From positions 31,186,001-31,250,000 of the forward strand of contig JBITNC010000001.1 of NCBI GenBank assembly GCA_050084985.1: 64,000 nucleotides of DNA, read 5' to 3'. Under the pieces are notes generated by a model, which searched no databases, had not been told where the DNA came from, and was given only the letters and a program-made list of their open reading frames with translations. Source of the stretch: Nageia nagi (Eukaryota; Pinophyta). The position numbers and the translations under genes are program-made. Shown here one piece after another: positions 1-11,999 of this stretch (positions within the stretch are counted from its first letter, which is position 1; every line of letters starts with the position of its first letter).

Positions 1-1520
1 TATCCTTACACCAAGAAATAAATATCTTGGTAACACCCACCTCATTAATTGCAACCTCCTTATCTATAGCATTCTCTTGAGTAGGATCAAGCTCTGCATA
101 AATCAAAGTTTGAAGGCCTTTGATGGTAAGAGTCCCCTCTCACTAGTATCTCATAGGATATAAAGGTACATATTACACAAGAGTGAACTAACACTTGACA
201 TGATAAAAATGAAAGTACTCTAGAATCATGGTTCATAAGCCACTAAGAACCCTATCTTGTCTAATCCTTGTAAGGTCCTCCTCAAGCTCATACCATGCTA
301 TATATAGATAGAAAGGCTTGAAACTAACATGATATAGCACTAAATGAGTAATAATAGTGTAATAATAATGAATTTCCCTACAAATGCCATCTATCGAATG
401 AATTTAAAAGTCTTCCCTCCACCTCATGATGCTAGTAGGATACTTTGTATGGATAGCAAAACTAGGAACAAGAAGTCCATAAGGATAAGCTACTATAATG
501 TGCTCATTTTCCCATGCCTACAAAATAATGGTCACTAAGAATGAGGCTTTGTGATACTAGGAGTAGAAACATAACTCTTTTTAATACTGCACTAATAATG
601 TAGGCATCTAAGCATACATTGTACCATGCTGAATCATATCTACAATAATAGGTAATAGTGACCATGTAAATCTACCATTACATGTATCAGGTAAGGCATA
701 ACATTAAATCATGCCCATCAAAAAGGAGAACTTGATGCTTCCCTACTGGTTCTCTTACCAATATTGATAATATTGGATGGCCACCAAGCTGATCTCAAAC
801 ATAATCATATCCACTTTATCAACCCCATAGAAGTGAGAAATGGTTGGCAAAATATCATCTTTATCAACCATATGCTAAATACATCAACCATGAATAGGTA
901 ACTAGTATACAAAATGGATATCCTCCATAGTAATAGTCATATCCCCTATCAAGAGATGAAAGGTAGAAGTGGTGAAGTCCCACCTCTCAAGCAAAGTAGC
1001 TAAAAGAGGGTCCTCTAGTGGATACGACCTAAGTAGCGTCTAGCCTAAAAACCCACACTTTAAAAGAAAGTATGGTCTGTAGTTGTAATAAAGGGACATC
1101 CCTCCTATAGGATGGTAGGGTAATTCCATATGGGCTCAAAGACATCCTAAACCTAAGGAAACAAGTAATTAAGCTAATTTAAAAAAAACTAAGGCTAAAC
1201 ATTAATGACTAGAAACCAAGTTGTAGAATCATTAGCATCTGCTAGCTGAACACTAGTGATCCTAAATCCCTTCATTTTTGGTTGATGACCATGGCCAAAA
1301 ATTTAAAAAATTGATAAAAATACTTAAATCTAAGTAAAATTCAAAATGTGAATGATTAAAAATTATATAAATATAGAAATAATAATTCCTATAATTTTTA
1401 TTTTCTAATTTAAGTCCTAAAATCGATATATGAAGAAAAAAATAAAAAAAAAGGGTTTTAAAACCCTACCTCCTCTCTTATTGGCCTCATCTGAATAGCT
1501 AGCCTCCTCCTTGGTGGCAT
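1..1520 (-). pseudogene. Plant mobile domain (PMD) gene, antisense passenger of a Tat-type element; two exons, 3' end outside window
   Basis: The minus strand encodes a protein matching the one at 23075-25490 along its visible length. Exon 1 (1520 down to 1470) has 17 codons, MPPRR...PIREE. A GTAGGG donor follows, then a 317-bp intron (1469-1153) with a CCTTAG acceptor. Exon 2 (1152 down past base 1) opens V-stop-DVFEP. PMD hallmarks are GDMTITMEDIH near 914-952 and LQAWENEHI near 496-530. PMD proteins (MAIN/MAIL1-type and transposon-borne relatives) are nuclear plant proteins, and many PMD copies are transposon-associated. Here the gene lies antisense at the 3' end of a plus-strand element whose LTR begins at 2504. 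Several in-frame stops (mostly TAG) make it a pseudogene. The family call is secure; function is unknown. Confidence 0.82.
1153..1469 (-). other. Intron of the left PMD gene
   Basis: GT-AG intron in phase 0 after codon 17. The donor context GAG|GTAGGGTTTT is identical to that of the PMD copy at 23126, and the acceptor CCTTAG|GTTTAGGATGTC aligns with TATATAG|GTTCGAGATGTC there. The two introns are 317 and 328 bp. Sharing position and phase between two diverged copies is the main support for the call. Confidence 0.8.
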
Positions 1521-2503
1521 CTTGGACCATAGAACATGATAGGGTGTCTAGTAGATAGGTCAACCATGAAAAGGTCAATAAGAAACTGAGAAGGGCTTTG
1601 GAAAAACATACAAGACAAATAAGAAAATGATAGGTCTCTTTGTTTTTTTTTTTTTTTTTTAATAGTGACTAGGAATGTGGATGATTTTAATTCAAACATC
1701 GATGATTTCCATGGTACTCCAACAATTAAAACTAGTCGCTAGCGACCCATAACATAATGAAAATACTAAAAATTAAAAAATTAAAAAATGGGTGAATAAT
1801 GAATAAAATATTTAAGTCTTTCTAGTTCCTAATCAAGATAAAAATAACCAAGAATAAAAAATATACAAATACCTAAACCCTCCTTCTATACATATGAAAA
1901 ACCCTAACAATTAAAATATGTGTCAAAGATGAAAAGAATAAGTTTTTTACATATTGAATTGACCAAATTCAATTGTTTTGGAAAAAACTAAAACTCATGA
2001 GTAATTCTGAAATAAGAAAAAAACCTTTCTTTTGACAAACAAAAGAGAAGGATGGGTTTGGATACGACTAAAAATATTGAATGAAATTTTGTGTAAGATC
2101 ATCATGTAACCTAATTATTGGGGATGCAAAGCATAATGATCAAAATAATATATTCATAGGGAAACTTCTTTATCAAATGCTAGCTCTAACATACGTTTGA
2201 TGGCATAGAGACTCATCATGTACCTACCACAAACAACACACAGTATAATGATACTGATAACTTTCACTTTGATAATACAACCACACTATTTGCAAAATGC
2301 ATTAAATGTAAAAGATTAAAAATTTAGTTTAATCATAATTCAATTAATCAAATCTTGCTTATTCATAGGGAATATGTTAATCCATAATATTGACTAAAGT
2401 AAAAAATACAAGTTAAAAAACTTGAACATACCCCTTTCTAAAAGGTAAGTTTTTGAATTATCCTTTGCTTATAAACTAGTGGATAATTGAAAAAGGGGAA
2501 GAA
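1521..2503 (+). other. 3' internal region of the left Tat-type element, ending in a polypurine tract
   Basis: Noncoding stretch between the antisense PMD start codon and the LTR. The last bases (GGATAATTGAAAAAGGGGAA, then GAA) correspond to the polypurine tract region of the Tat-type element at 22370-22391 read on its own strand. No coding potential was seen apart from AT-rich filler and a homopolymer T run near 1642-1661. Confidence 0.6.
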
Positions 2504-4114
2504 TGTAGACACCCAAAAATGACCCTTTTCTCGATAAATGAAAGAAAAATAAAAAACTTTAAAGTAAATTAAAAAGTTTACTATAGTTTGTTAAATGCTA
2601 GAATCTAACACCTAGACATTGGTGACTTACACCAATCATTGGCATCTAGTACGTGGACATCAGTGATTTTAAAGTTATTAAAAGAAATATAAAAATGGTA
2701 ACATTTGAAGCATCTTAGGAAGAAAGTAATGGATAATGGATGATTGATCATCCATACCACACGTCCCCACTTAGGGTCACAACTGTGAAAAAGCTAGATA
2801 GGCTTTTCTATCTAGATTTTTATCTCAAAATAGGAAAGTTTGTTTATTTATAAAATCTATAAAAAAGGCCTTGAACCATTAAGTAAAGGGATCTAGTTTA
2901 AATGCAAATTTACTCTGTAAAAATACATATAGGTTTTACTAAGTTATATGAATTATTATTCTACATTTTATATGCTTGTTTATGTTTAATTTATGCTTAT
3001 TTTATGATATGAATAGGTATGTTTGTTGTATACAAGTGTAGAGTAGTTGGAATGATCAAAGAAAGTATTAAAAGCTAAAGAGAATAAAGGGATTTATATT
3101 CTTCTTCTAGGTTTCAAAAGATAATCCTCAAAGCTTGCAAATATCAAAATTAGGCCTACAAAGGCCTTAACATTCTTTTTGTAAAAAGGCCTATTTGAAA
3201 GGTAACAAATCAAAATAGAGTCATCATTTGTAATCATTTTGAGGTATGCTCAAGAGAAATAAAGAAAAATGTTGGTTGTAACATGTATTATCTTGTTTGA
3301 TAATAGGGTTACTTTTTGAGTACGACACTCTTAAGTCATTAATTATCATTACATGTTGTATTTTAGATAACATTTGTTACTTATCATATATAATGCTTGT
3401 CAAAATATATAATTTGTTTAAAATATTTTAATATTATATTTATTGCTTATCATTTGGCTTCCTTTGTAAGATGAGAACACTCTTATCAAAAAATACATGG
3501 AAACATGGTGGCTTGGGGAATGAAGTTAGGCAATCTTATCATTTGACACCTTTGTAAGGAAGGGTCACTCTTATTAGAAAATCCATGGTGGCTTGGAAAA
3601 CCAAGTTGGTCACTCTTATCATTTGATGATTTTATAAGGAAGGGTCAATCTTATCATTTTGTGCCATTGTAAGGAAGGGCCATCCATATAAAAAATCCAT
3701 GGCAACATGGTAGCTTTGGGAAACCAAGATGATTAGATTAAATTAGCAGTTCATCTTCATAATTATTGTTGGGTAAGTCACCAAGAATAGGTTTGATATC
3801 TTATCACTTACATAATTTCCATATCATGATGTTTGATGTCTATATTTGAGATATATTGCACAAAAATGTTTTTATTTTTATCTCTTTTCAGGTTTCTTTA
3901 CCTTTACCTTGGAATGTTCTTATGATGAAATGTCCATCATGTTGCAACCAAGTCAAAGAGGGGGCATAATATAAGTAAAAAATTGGGGCATCCAAAGCTA
4001 TCTCCATGACAATTTTTTAGGGATTAATTCCTTACTTATCTTGTTATACTTTGAATTTATGCTTTGATTATCTTTTTTTTCCAAAAGCATCAACCATATT
4101 CAAAGAGGGGTATC
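2504..4114 (+). mobile_element. 3' LTR of the left Tat-type element (end not located)
   Basis: The LTR start TGTAGACACCCAAAAATG follows a polypurine tract and matches the LTR start TGTAGACACCTAAAAATG of the element at 12000-39239 (read on its minus strand). A TATA-like AT-rich stretch with TTTATAAAATC lies near 2847. The 3' boundary could not be fixed, so 4114 is only the point before the next LTR-like start. Three to four repeats at 3447-3730 lie inside. Confidence applies to the left edge. Confidence 0.55.
3447..3730. repeat. Degenerate short tandem repeat array
   Basis: Units begin at about 3447, 3536, 3616 and 3651. They share the blocks CTTATCATTTG, TTTGTAAGGAAGGG and CCATGG...TGGCTTGGG. 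Spacings are about 89, 80 and 35 bp, the third unit being truncated. It looks like an LTR-internal repeat array. Confidence 0.7.
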
Positions 4115-4860
4115 TGTTAACACCTAAAAAGAAATTTTAATTTAGTTAAAATATCATTTTAGGTATTTAAAATAATTTATTAAATAAATGGTATTATCAT
4201 TATGCATACTAATCTACCTTAATATTTAATGATAACAGGTCAGCTCAGCATCACAATAAGCCTAAAGAAGAGCCTTAGCAGTAACTTATTACCTATAAAG
4301 GTGGAGGGGTTGTGCATGATCAAAGACATGATATGAAATGACATAATCTTGAACCCTTGATAGATGGAAATATGCTTATATCATTCTTGATTGGTATTTT
4401 TTAACACCATCTATCATTTTTAGATTTTGTTATACCATAAGCGTTACATTCCTATGATCTTTTCATGCATTCATGAGTGATATTCCAAGCATTGAAGGTG
4501 AGATGATGACATCGAGAAAAAGGACAAGATATTTAGGAAAGGTAATTGAGTGACATTGTTGGATTCCTAGCATTGATGCTAGGTTAAAGTTTGATATATG
4601 GCTCTATTCTTCAAATAAGCTCATCATTCATCCTCTTTGGATTGGATATCACCTTCATTCATCATGTTTGGTAAAGTACAAGTTTGTATCTTTTATAAAT
4701 CCAATTTTATAAGTCAATATAAATTAGATCATTATCATATTTCATGTCATAATTTACTATTATTTTATGGTTAACTAGTTAAATTAAATTTGGTATAAAT
4801 AACCTTAATTATTATTATTTTGGTTATAATACTAGTAATGAACATAATTTTTTTTTTGCA
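4101..4860 (+). mobile_element. LTR-like start preceded by a polypurine tract
   Basis: CAAAGAGGGGTATC is followed at 4115 by TGTTAACACCTAAAAAG, which resembles the TGTAGACACC-type LTR starts at 2504 and 62548. The AT-rich tract after it (AATAATTTATTAAATAAATGG) resembles the tract after 62548. No matching partner, primer site or target duplication was found, so this may be a truncated LTR beside relic 1. Confidence 0.35.
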
Positions 4861-5450
4861 AGATTAAAAACTGTGGATCATACACTAACTTGGTGGGAAT
4901 TTCATATAGAATACTTTATTCTAGATAACCAACCACCTATCTCATCTTGGGAAAGGTTTAGAAAGTTGTTATAGGATCAATTATATCCTTTGGATTATCA
5001 TGATAAAAAACTTAATAAATGGAATTTTCTTAGGAAAGGATATAGATAATCAGTCTAAGACAATATCATAAAATTTATAAAATTAGCCACCATTATTGGG
5101 ATTTGTTTGAATGATCATCAATTACTGGTGAATTCTATTAGAAGAATACATAGCCATATCAAAAAATATTTAATGATGTTTCATTTAATTATTTTGGATG
5201 AAGCAAGTTCACAAGCATAATACCTTGAAAAGGATGTGAATATCAAACTAAATGGTGGGAAATACAAGAAAAACTAGCAAGGTCAAGAGGAAGGAAAATA
5301 TCAAGACAAGAGTAAAGGAAAACAACATCAGAAGAAGGCTACTAATTATATCAATTAGAAGTAAGAATATAGAGGATATTATTTACATTATAATAGATAT
5401 GGTCATACTAATGAAAAATATTAGAATCTTCATCCTAAAATAAAAACCCC
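4861..5450 (+). pseudogene. Decayed gag of Ty3/gypsy relic 1
   Basis: Translation shows a Retrotrans_gag pattern: LTWWEFHIE, then SWERFRKLL-stop-DQLYPLDYHDKK and later TIIGICLNDHQLLVNSIRR. It aligns with the gag of the element at 55748-61864, which has SWVEFKNILIDQFYPLGYH at the same place. A basic Lys/Arg-rich stretch follows (5252-5443), with a weak knuckle-like YNRYGHTNE. Stops at several points rule out a product. Confidence 0.65.
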
Positions 5451-5559
5451 AAAAAAAGAGAGAATATTGAAAAGAAGGTTACTATGAAAATCTAAGTATA
5501 ATGTGTTGATTATAGTTCTAAGGTAGATTAATATATCATTTTTAGAGTGATACAAAAGA

Positions 5560-7870
5560 GGGAAGTTAAGGATGATGAGAAGGAGATAGAGGAAAATAAG
5601 GTGCAACTTTTACATCTCAAAATTCAAGTCAAGAGTAAAAGATTTGATTCACTCTTTGATACAATATCACAAGAAAACCTCATTACTAAAAGTTCGGTAA
5701 AAAATTGGAGATATAGATCATCCTCATCCATACCCCTTAGGATGGGTGCACAATAATGATAAAATTCAAGTGACAAAATAATGTATTTAATCCTTTTCTA
5801 TTAGCATAAATTTTATTGGTATGGTAGTATGTGATGTAGTACCTTTTGATAAATGTGAAGTTAATTTTTGGTAATCCATATTTGTGGGATAGAAATGTTA
5901 CAAAAGAGAGAATGGGTATAGATGGACCTAATCAAATATGTAACATATTATCTTGTTAATATACATAAAAGTGAGAAGCATATGGAATTGGTGACATTGA
6001 GCTAGATGAAGAGACTTATCAATGGAATTAATAAATTTATATTTGTAGTGATCCAATTAGGTGATAAGGGTTCTAGATTGATAGCACCAATGTTGAAGAT
6101 TGATTGTATATCAGTGCTAGCACTATACATAGAACCAACAATAGGGAAACATAATTTGTATATGCAAGAGTTGTTGTAGGAGTTTCAATAGTTGTTTTCT
6201 AATCTAAAAGGGATCCCATCAAAATGATCCATTGAGCATAAAATCTAGTTATTATTGGATGTACAACTTCCAAACATTAGGTTGTATAGGAAATCCATTA
6301 TCAAGTGTAAGGAAATCAAATGATAATTATGGGAATTTTTGATCAAAGAGTGATTAGACCAAGTACTTATCCATGTGTATCATTAATGGTCTTGGTGCCA
6401 ACGAAGGATGGCACTTGGAGGATGTGTATTGACTATAGGGAATTAAATAAGATTACTCTTAAGAATCATTACCCTTTACATAGGATTGATGATCTTATAG
6501 ACCAGTTAAAAGGGGGTATATTATTTTCCAATAAGGATATGAGAAGTGTATGTTATCAAGTGAGGATTAAGGAGTATGACACATGGAATACTATCTTAAA
6601 GACAAGATAAGGTTTATTGAATGGATTGTACTACCATTTGGGTTGTGCAATACACTAGCCACATTCATGAGAGTAATGAATGAAACTCTTAGACCCTTCA
6701 TTGACTATTTTATCATTATTTATTTTGATAATATTCTATTATATAGTAAGACTTGGAAATACCATATTGTACATATGAAATAAGTGCTCCAATATATCCA
6801 AAAGTATAAACTCTTGTTAAAATTAACTAATGTGAGTTTGGTAAGAGAACTTTAGTTTTTTTAGGATATGTTATTAGTGATGATAGAAAATTCAAGATTG
6901 ATCCTAAGAAGGTGAGGCTCATCATAGAGTGAAAAAGACCTAGAAATATCACCAAGACTAGGATTTTATTAGGATAAATTCAATACCTTAGGAAGTTCAT
7001 TGCTAATTTTTCATTCATTTCTTATCCTTTACTATATTTCATAGGAAAAATGCATATTTTTCAATGGGGTATAAGAAACAATAATATTTTTAATCTCTTA
7101 AGCAAATTATTAGTGAAGCACTTGTATTAGTACTCCCAAATTTACATCAATATTTTGAGATTGAAATTAATGCAAGTGAGTATGCTATGGTGCCTATTTT
7201 GATGTAAGGAGGTAAACTAGTTTGTTATAATCTAGAGAAGTTTGATGGAGCTATGTTGAATTATCCTACCTATGATAAAAAATTGATGGATCGAGTTTAG
7301 GCTATTAAAAAATAGGACCATTAATTATTTTGCAAGGAAACATTAATTCATACCAACTATAAAACATGCAATACTTACAATCTCAATCCAAGTTGTAATA
7401 GAAATGACATTTCTATTGGAGGGTATTTTTGCTACAATTTCACCTAGTAATTAAGTACAAGAAGGGTAGTACTAATAAATTAGTAGACATGTTATCAATA
7501 TCACCAACACTAACACCAATACCAACACCACTTCCAGTGCTACAAAAAGTGCTAATGCTTCATTCTTGATCATGATAATGAATTTTAAACCTTTTGTTGC
7601 TGAATCATATATGATATCTTATTTACATGATGCAAACTTTAAGGAGGTGTATCTCAAGCTAAAAAAGTCTTCTAAATTGGAAGGTGAAGAAATGGTTGAT
7701 TTCTACATTAAGGATGGAATCCTTTATAAATTAAATTCCTTATGTATATCAAAAGGGAAAATGATTCATTTGATAAAATAAGCCCATACATACAATGTTA
7801 CTAGATATTTTGAAGTTGAAAAGATATTGGTAAATTTATGAAGGTATGTCTATTGGCCAAAGATGCAAAG
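5560..7870 (+). pseudogene. Decayed pol of Ty3/gypsy relic 1 (protease, RT, RNase H, start of integrase)
   Basis: Protease remains lie at about 5640-5900 (DSLFDTISQENLITKS). The best RT block is 6320-6783: [30 protein letters not shown]-type sequence and IIYFDNILLYSK. YFDN replaces the catalytic YxDD, so the second Asp is lost. RNase H is near 7120-7400 (FEIEINASEYAM, YPTYDKKLMDR). The usual first catalytic Asp is Asn, as it is in the related element at 59200. The integrase zinc-binding region begins near 7780 (YFEVEKILVNL, YVYWPKMQ) and breaks off near 7870. One or more frame changes occur near 6600. Confidence 0.75.
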
Positions 7871-8929
7871 ATAAATGAGATAACCATATAAGGGGAATAA
7901 AAATAAAGTATTTATTAGATTTATTTTTATTTATATTGGTGGTGATTTTCAAAAGGAACCAATAAACCTATTTACAAGTGCCTTGAGATATTCAACCTCA
8001 TTCTAGGATATTCTAAAAACCCATTAGTTACAAAAACCACCTATTATGCCTCTTGAAAATGTACAATAATGCACAAACCAAGGAAAACTTTACCCTATGC
8101 CATTTTGGGACAAAAAAATTAATGAAGTTAAAAAATGCCTTAACATAACACTATCATGACCAACACCCTTTCAGGTCAAAATATGCAAAAATAACATAAG
8201 TCAACACCTAACCTTACACATGTAGCTCCTCAAAAACATGTTGTTGGATCCAAAATCATGATAATGTTGTTTAATCCTACCAAAAGAGGTCCCCTTAGGG
8301 ATCTAATATCTTTCAATAGCACCTTACAAGTTATCCTCACCTTCTTCATAGATCCCTACTCAGCTATTGGAGATATCGAAGGTGTCACTTTGTCAAATTC
8401 CTATGAGTCCTCCTTCACCACCATCTTGGTCCTCCTTTGCTAAATGCACCTCCCTCCCTAATCTTATTTCTTACATTTTTGATTCCCTCCAAGTGTTCTA
8501 AACTCAAGTTTCTTTAGGATTGACATGAGGTCATCAGGGTCCCCCATCCAACCCTAATTTTTGGCCATACATTTAGCAATGAGTAGAAATAACCCTTGAT
8601 GTACAATGAATTTGGTTCTCCCCTTCTAAAATTATTTTGTCAATTTATCTAATTATTTAAATATAAAATAAGGTACATTAACCCTTTTTCATTAGCAAAT
8701 ATGATTTAGGATCATCATATGGTATTTACACACCTATATCATCTAAGTATCCAAGGTAAAATAGTTCATAATCATACCAACTACTTTCAACCATGGCTAA
8801 GGTAGTCCTACCTCAAGATGTATTTCCCATCCCAAATTATTAATTATATTTAGTCATAAGTGCCTTCAAATATTTCATAGGATCTCTCATAAAATGACAT
8901 CAAGCATCAATAATAAGGGACAATCAAAC
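7871..8929. other. Unassigned decayed sequence
   Basis: AT-rich stretch without a recognisable domain, LTR terminus or primer site. It may hold the 5' part of the gypsy relic whose gag knuckle appears near 9160, but that is inference from position only. Confidence 0.4.
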
Positions 8930-9641
8930 TTAGTTTGAGAACATTGCAAATCACACTAAAGGATTGTATGAATCCTTTTTCAATAGTGGAATTTAAAAAT
9001 TTCAATCCTAATATTATGATAGAGGCTATTAGATTACTTAATTAGCTAGTACAATATAAATTTAATTCTTAACATCAATAAGGAAAATTACATTTTGGAA
9101 ATTCATAAGCCATCAAACCCAGTCAATCCTTAAAATTAAGTGGCTTAGTCATGAGAAAATGAAAAAAAATAGGAAAAGGGACTCTACTATAATTATGATG
9201 AGGAATATAGACTAAATCATTTATGTACTATATAAAAGCTATATTTATTAAATGTAAATGTTCTTTATAATTTAGTAAAGGAAGAAGAGATAAAGTTCAA
9301 AGAAGTGGAAGATGGACCTAATAACATTAATTAAGACACCCTAGAGATATCTTTTAATGTTCTCATAATATTTTCATCCCCCAAACTATGAAGGTCCAAG
9401 TAGTAAACTATCATTATGCATATTGATTCAAGAAGTATACATAATTTCAATGATCTAAAATTGGTGAAAATACAAATTATTATATCCATCTATGCAATAG
9501 ATTTAAGGTGATGATTAGTAATGGTAAAAATTTATATGTAAAGGGATATGTAAAAATGACCATGAGTGATTTATAATTTTAAATTGATATGCATGCTCTT
9601 TCATTTGGAGGAGATGATGTTATCTTAAGGAATCAATGGTT
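8930..9641 (+). pseudogene. Gag zinc knuckle and protease of an old gypsy relic, host of the nest
   Basis: Near 9150-9250 the translation EKGLYYNYDEEYRLNHLC corresponds to the CYNCDE...H.C gag knuckle, with the first two Cys now Tyr. It is followed by an acidic spacer, ISFNVLIIFSSP, then a protease: DSRSIHNFNDLKLVKI (active-site DSGS-like, here DSRS), ISNGKNLYVKGYV, and ALSFGGDDVILRNQWL at the break. Sequence after 40942 continues it in the expected order. It is interrupted at 9641/40938 by the 9642-40937 insertion. Many stops; very old. Confidence 0.72.
9637..9641. repeat. Target site duplication TGGTT, left copy
   Basis: TGGTT immediately precedes the left LTR and recurs at 40938-40942 immediately after the right LTR. 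This fixes 9642-40937 as one insertion event. Confidence 0.9.
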
Positions 9642-9926
9642 TGTTGGAAAATAATTCTAACATGATTCCTAAGTCCTAAGTTATTAGGATTAATTAATTA
9701 GGACTAAAGTATTTTCCTAAGTATCTAGGTCTAAGTATTTATTAGTTTATTGTTATAACAAGTAATTTGTCATGTAGTGATCTAAGGGTGATACGTATAG
9801 TGTGAGTTTTTTATTATGGTCATGAGAATATTATTCTCAACTTCTTATCTTGTCTTGTAATGGCTTTCTTAAGCCTATATATGTAACTCATTTTGATGAA
9901 CAATATAGAACATTTTGTTTATCTCA
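9642..9926 (+). repeat. Left (5') LTR of nest level 1
   Basis: Begins TGTTGGAA and ends TATCTCA. By eye it differs from 40654-40937 by two substitutions near the 3' end and one A-run indel near the start, about 99% identity. TATATATG near 9876 may belong to a TATA region; this is not tested. Confidence 0.93.
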
Positions 9927-9928
9927 AA

Positions 9929-9940
9929 TGGTATCAGAGC
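9929..9940 (+). other. Primer binding site (initiator Met tRNA) of nest level 1
   Basis: TGGTATCAGAGC, two bases after the LTR. It is complementary to the 3' end of plant initiator Met tRNA, the usual primer of Ty1/copia elements. Confidence 0.9.
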
Positions 9941-11507
9941 TAAATCAATCATAGGGTTAGAGTGGGTGAAGTCTTGAAGGATCTTATCAAGATCCTCAAG
10001 GAATATCATCAGAATTATTAAGCTTGTGGATGCATTGCAAAGAATTTATCAAATTCTTGCAAGTGTGAGATCCAAAGCCTCTGAAAAAATTCTTGTTTCT
10101 ATGTAAGCAAAGAGCTACCTTAGTGTTGTGACGTTCCATACCAGTCCATGTATGTGAAGGAGAGACTAACGTCTATATACTACGTAGCATAGTGGATCAT
10201 CAACCATTGTGGAGGCTCCGTACATGCATAGTGATGCTACGAAGTGCATCTACTTGAATGCTGGGCACTGCTATTTTGTGAGGTTCTCTTGCAAATGTGA
10301 GATCCATTTGCACCATTTGTGAATTGATCTAGGTAGACTATTGCTTCTATTTGTTAGATTTGGTATAATGAATTCATTCATGTTAAGGAAAGCCACATCT
10401 TTGGTAACCTAAATCATCATATTTGATGAGAAGATCTACCGCCTAAGGAGGAGCCTACGTTGTTGAGGAGAAGTGCGGATAGGAAAGAAAGATCTGTGTT
10501 GAATTGTTTGAACTACTACTGTTGCAAGGAGAAGGTGAGATGAAAGACTGTAGAACTGTAAAGAGTTTGGAGAGAAAGATGAGAAGGCTATGAGGATTGG
10601 AGGCCATAAGTCCTGCCTAAGAGGAGAAAACATTGCGAAGGAATAGAACATGGTATATTTTGAAGAGCCACATGTTGTGAGAAGAAAAGGCATGAGAATC
10701 TGTGAAGAAGGCCATGAATTTGAAAAGTGTGGAGGTAAGAAGAAGTTATGGAGTCCATAGATCCATGCTAAGGAATGCTATGAGTGAGTGCGACATGCTA
10801 GGAGTTTGAGCATCAGATCGATGTCATGCTGGTGAAGAGAAGGCAGTGTATCTTCTATCGTATGTTGCATTTGGATAGAGTTTGTCCATATAGTGAGATA
10901 CATGGGTGAAAGGTGCACTCAGCTAGAAGGGAGTGTTGCTATCCTTTACAAATCCCTCACAATCAAAGTTCCAGCATAGTCCTCCATTGGTAATCAAGAA
11001 TTGCACAAAAAATCTTTGGAATACCATTAACACCTTTATTGATAATCTAGCTAGCCCCTAAGTACTCGTTGTTCTCGAACAAAAGCTAGATTTGGCTGAG
11101 ACTATATTCACTATCACTCTCATTCACATAAGGCTTCCATATAGCTAAAAGGGCTTGAGCTCCTATGATATTCGCATGATCGTATGAAGTGCCAGCATAC
11201 TCTTCTACAATAGACCCCTCATGTGTTTGTTGGAAAGGATTAGTTTTTCCCTCCACTGTAGGTCTTTTAGGAATCATTGCATGGTTCTGTATCTGTAACT
11301 CAGCTCCAAATGTTAAGATCCCAACTTGCATGGAGAAAATAATGAAAGAAGCTATTAGTGTGAAGAAAGAGTTGGTGAAAAGAGAACAGGTGTTGAGAAC
11401 TTTAAAAAGGATGATTGGAAGTGTTTTTTATGCATGAACCTGATATCCATATCAACAAGAATTTGATGAAGACTTGAAGTTGCTTCAAGATTTGGTAAAT
11501 CCCACAA
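9941..11507 (+). other. Long untranslated leader of nest level 1
   Basis: About 1.6 kb of purine-rich sequence before the GAG frame, with no sense-strand domain. The one recognisable insert is an antisense neprosin-like fragment near 11050-11331. Long leaders are common in non-autonomous elements. Confidence 0.6.
11050..11331 (-). pseudogene. Neprosin-like (DUF239) gene fragment captured antisense in the leader
   Basis: The minus strand reads open from Met at 11331 for 81 codons. The segment NHAMIPKRP, then IIGAQALLAIWKPYV, then EYSLSQI followed by a TAG where a Trp is expected resembles the region of plant neprosin/DUF239 proteins where the activation peptide joins the catalytic domain (GAKAxxNVWxP...EFSLSQIW). 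Family proteins are secreted plant proteins. Only this piece is present; no start context, signal peptide or catalytic Glu region is seen. I infer transduplication of a host gene piece by the element. The assignment is from pattern memory and needs a profile search. Confidence 0.5.
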
Positions 11508-11999
11508 ATGGAAATGGACATCATGCTTGAAAACTTGGAGGTGCCCAAGTTTGATGGACAAAATTATGCTTGGTGGAGCATAATAATGAAGACCTTGCTC
11601 AAGGCTAAGGACCTTTGGAGCATTATAGAAGATGGGTATGATGAACCTCCATCTTAGAGGTCTCTTGAAGGAGAGGAGAAAAGAGAAAAGAAGGAAAAGC
11701 AATATCAAAATTACTTAGCTCTCATGGAATTAAGAAAAGGTATGAAAGAAAATGTTTTTCCTCTTATAGCAATTTGTAAATCAGCTTCTATTGCATGGAA
11801 GGTTTTGAAAGATGTTTTTGATGTTAATGAATATGAAGCTTGTGTGAACAAAGGGGAACCTTGTTCTTTTGGTGAAGGCTCATGGGAAGAGCCATATATG
11901 CTTGAAGAGCCTGATGGAGACTCATGTGAAGAGCCTTATTTTAAAGATCCTTTTGAAGGACTTTTTGAAGACATGTCTTATGAAGAAGGCATGCATGAT
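11508..11999 (+). pseudogene. GAG-like N-terminal part of the level 1 coding frame (continues at 39245)
   Basis: Three in-frame Met codons (11508, 11514, 11523) precede VPKFDGQNYAWWSIIMK, the typical start of copia-type GAG (UBN2/DUF4219-like). It continues with LKAKDLWSIIEDGYDEPPS, NYLALMELRKGM and SASIAWKVLKDVFD. One TAG stop lies at 11655, where Gln is likely. From about residue 125 the frame becomes acidic with repeated EEP/EEPY motifs. No zinc knuckle is seen. The frame is broken after base 11999 by the 27-kb level 2 insertion. Codon phase is preserved when 11999 is followed by 39245, so the two parts were one frame of roughly 645 codons. Confidence 0.8.
11995..11999. repeat. Target site duplication ATGAT, left copy
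   Basis: ATGAT directly before the level 2 LTR; the partner is at 39240-39244. It lies inside the level 1 coding frame. Confidence 0.9.

Larger units (their letters stand above)
4861..7870 (+). mobile_element. Ty3/gypsy relic 1, truncated at both ends
   Basis: Pieces of gag, protease, RT, RNase H and the integrase zinc-binding region occur in the normal Ty3/gypsy order, with many stops and frame changes. It is the same family as the complete element at 55748-61864: gag, the YPTYDKK RNase H block and the YVYWPKMQ integrase block all have counterparts there. The gag N-terminus and everything after the integrase zinc-binding region are missing, and no LTR pair was found. Confidence 0.8.

Noticed and set aside
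1499-1699. 66-codon minus-strand frame with a Lys run
   Set aside because: Overlaps PMD exon 1 in another frame and includes a homopolymer; not a gene.
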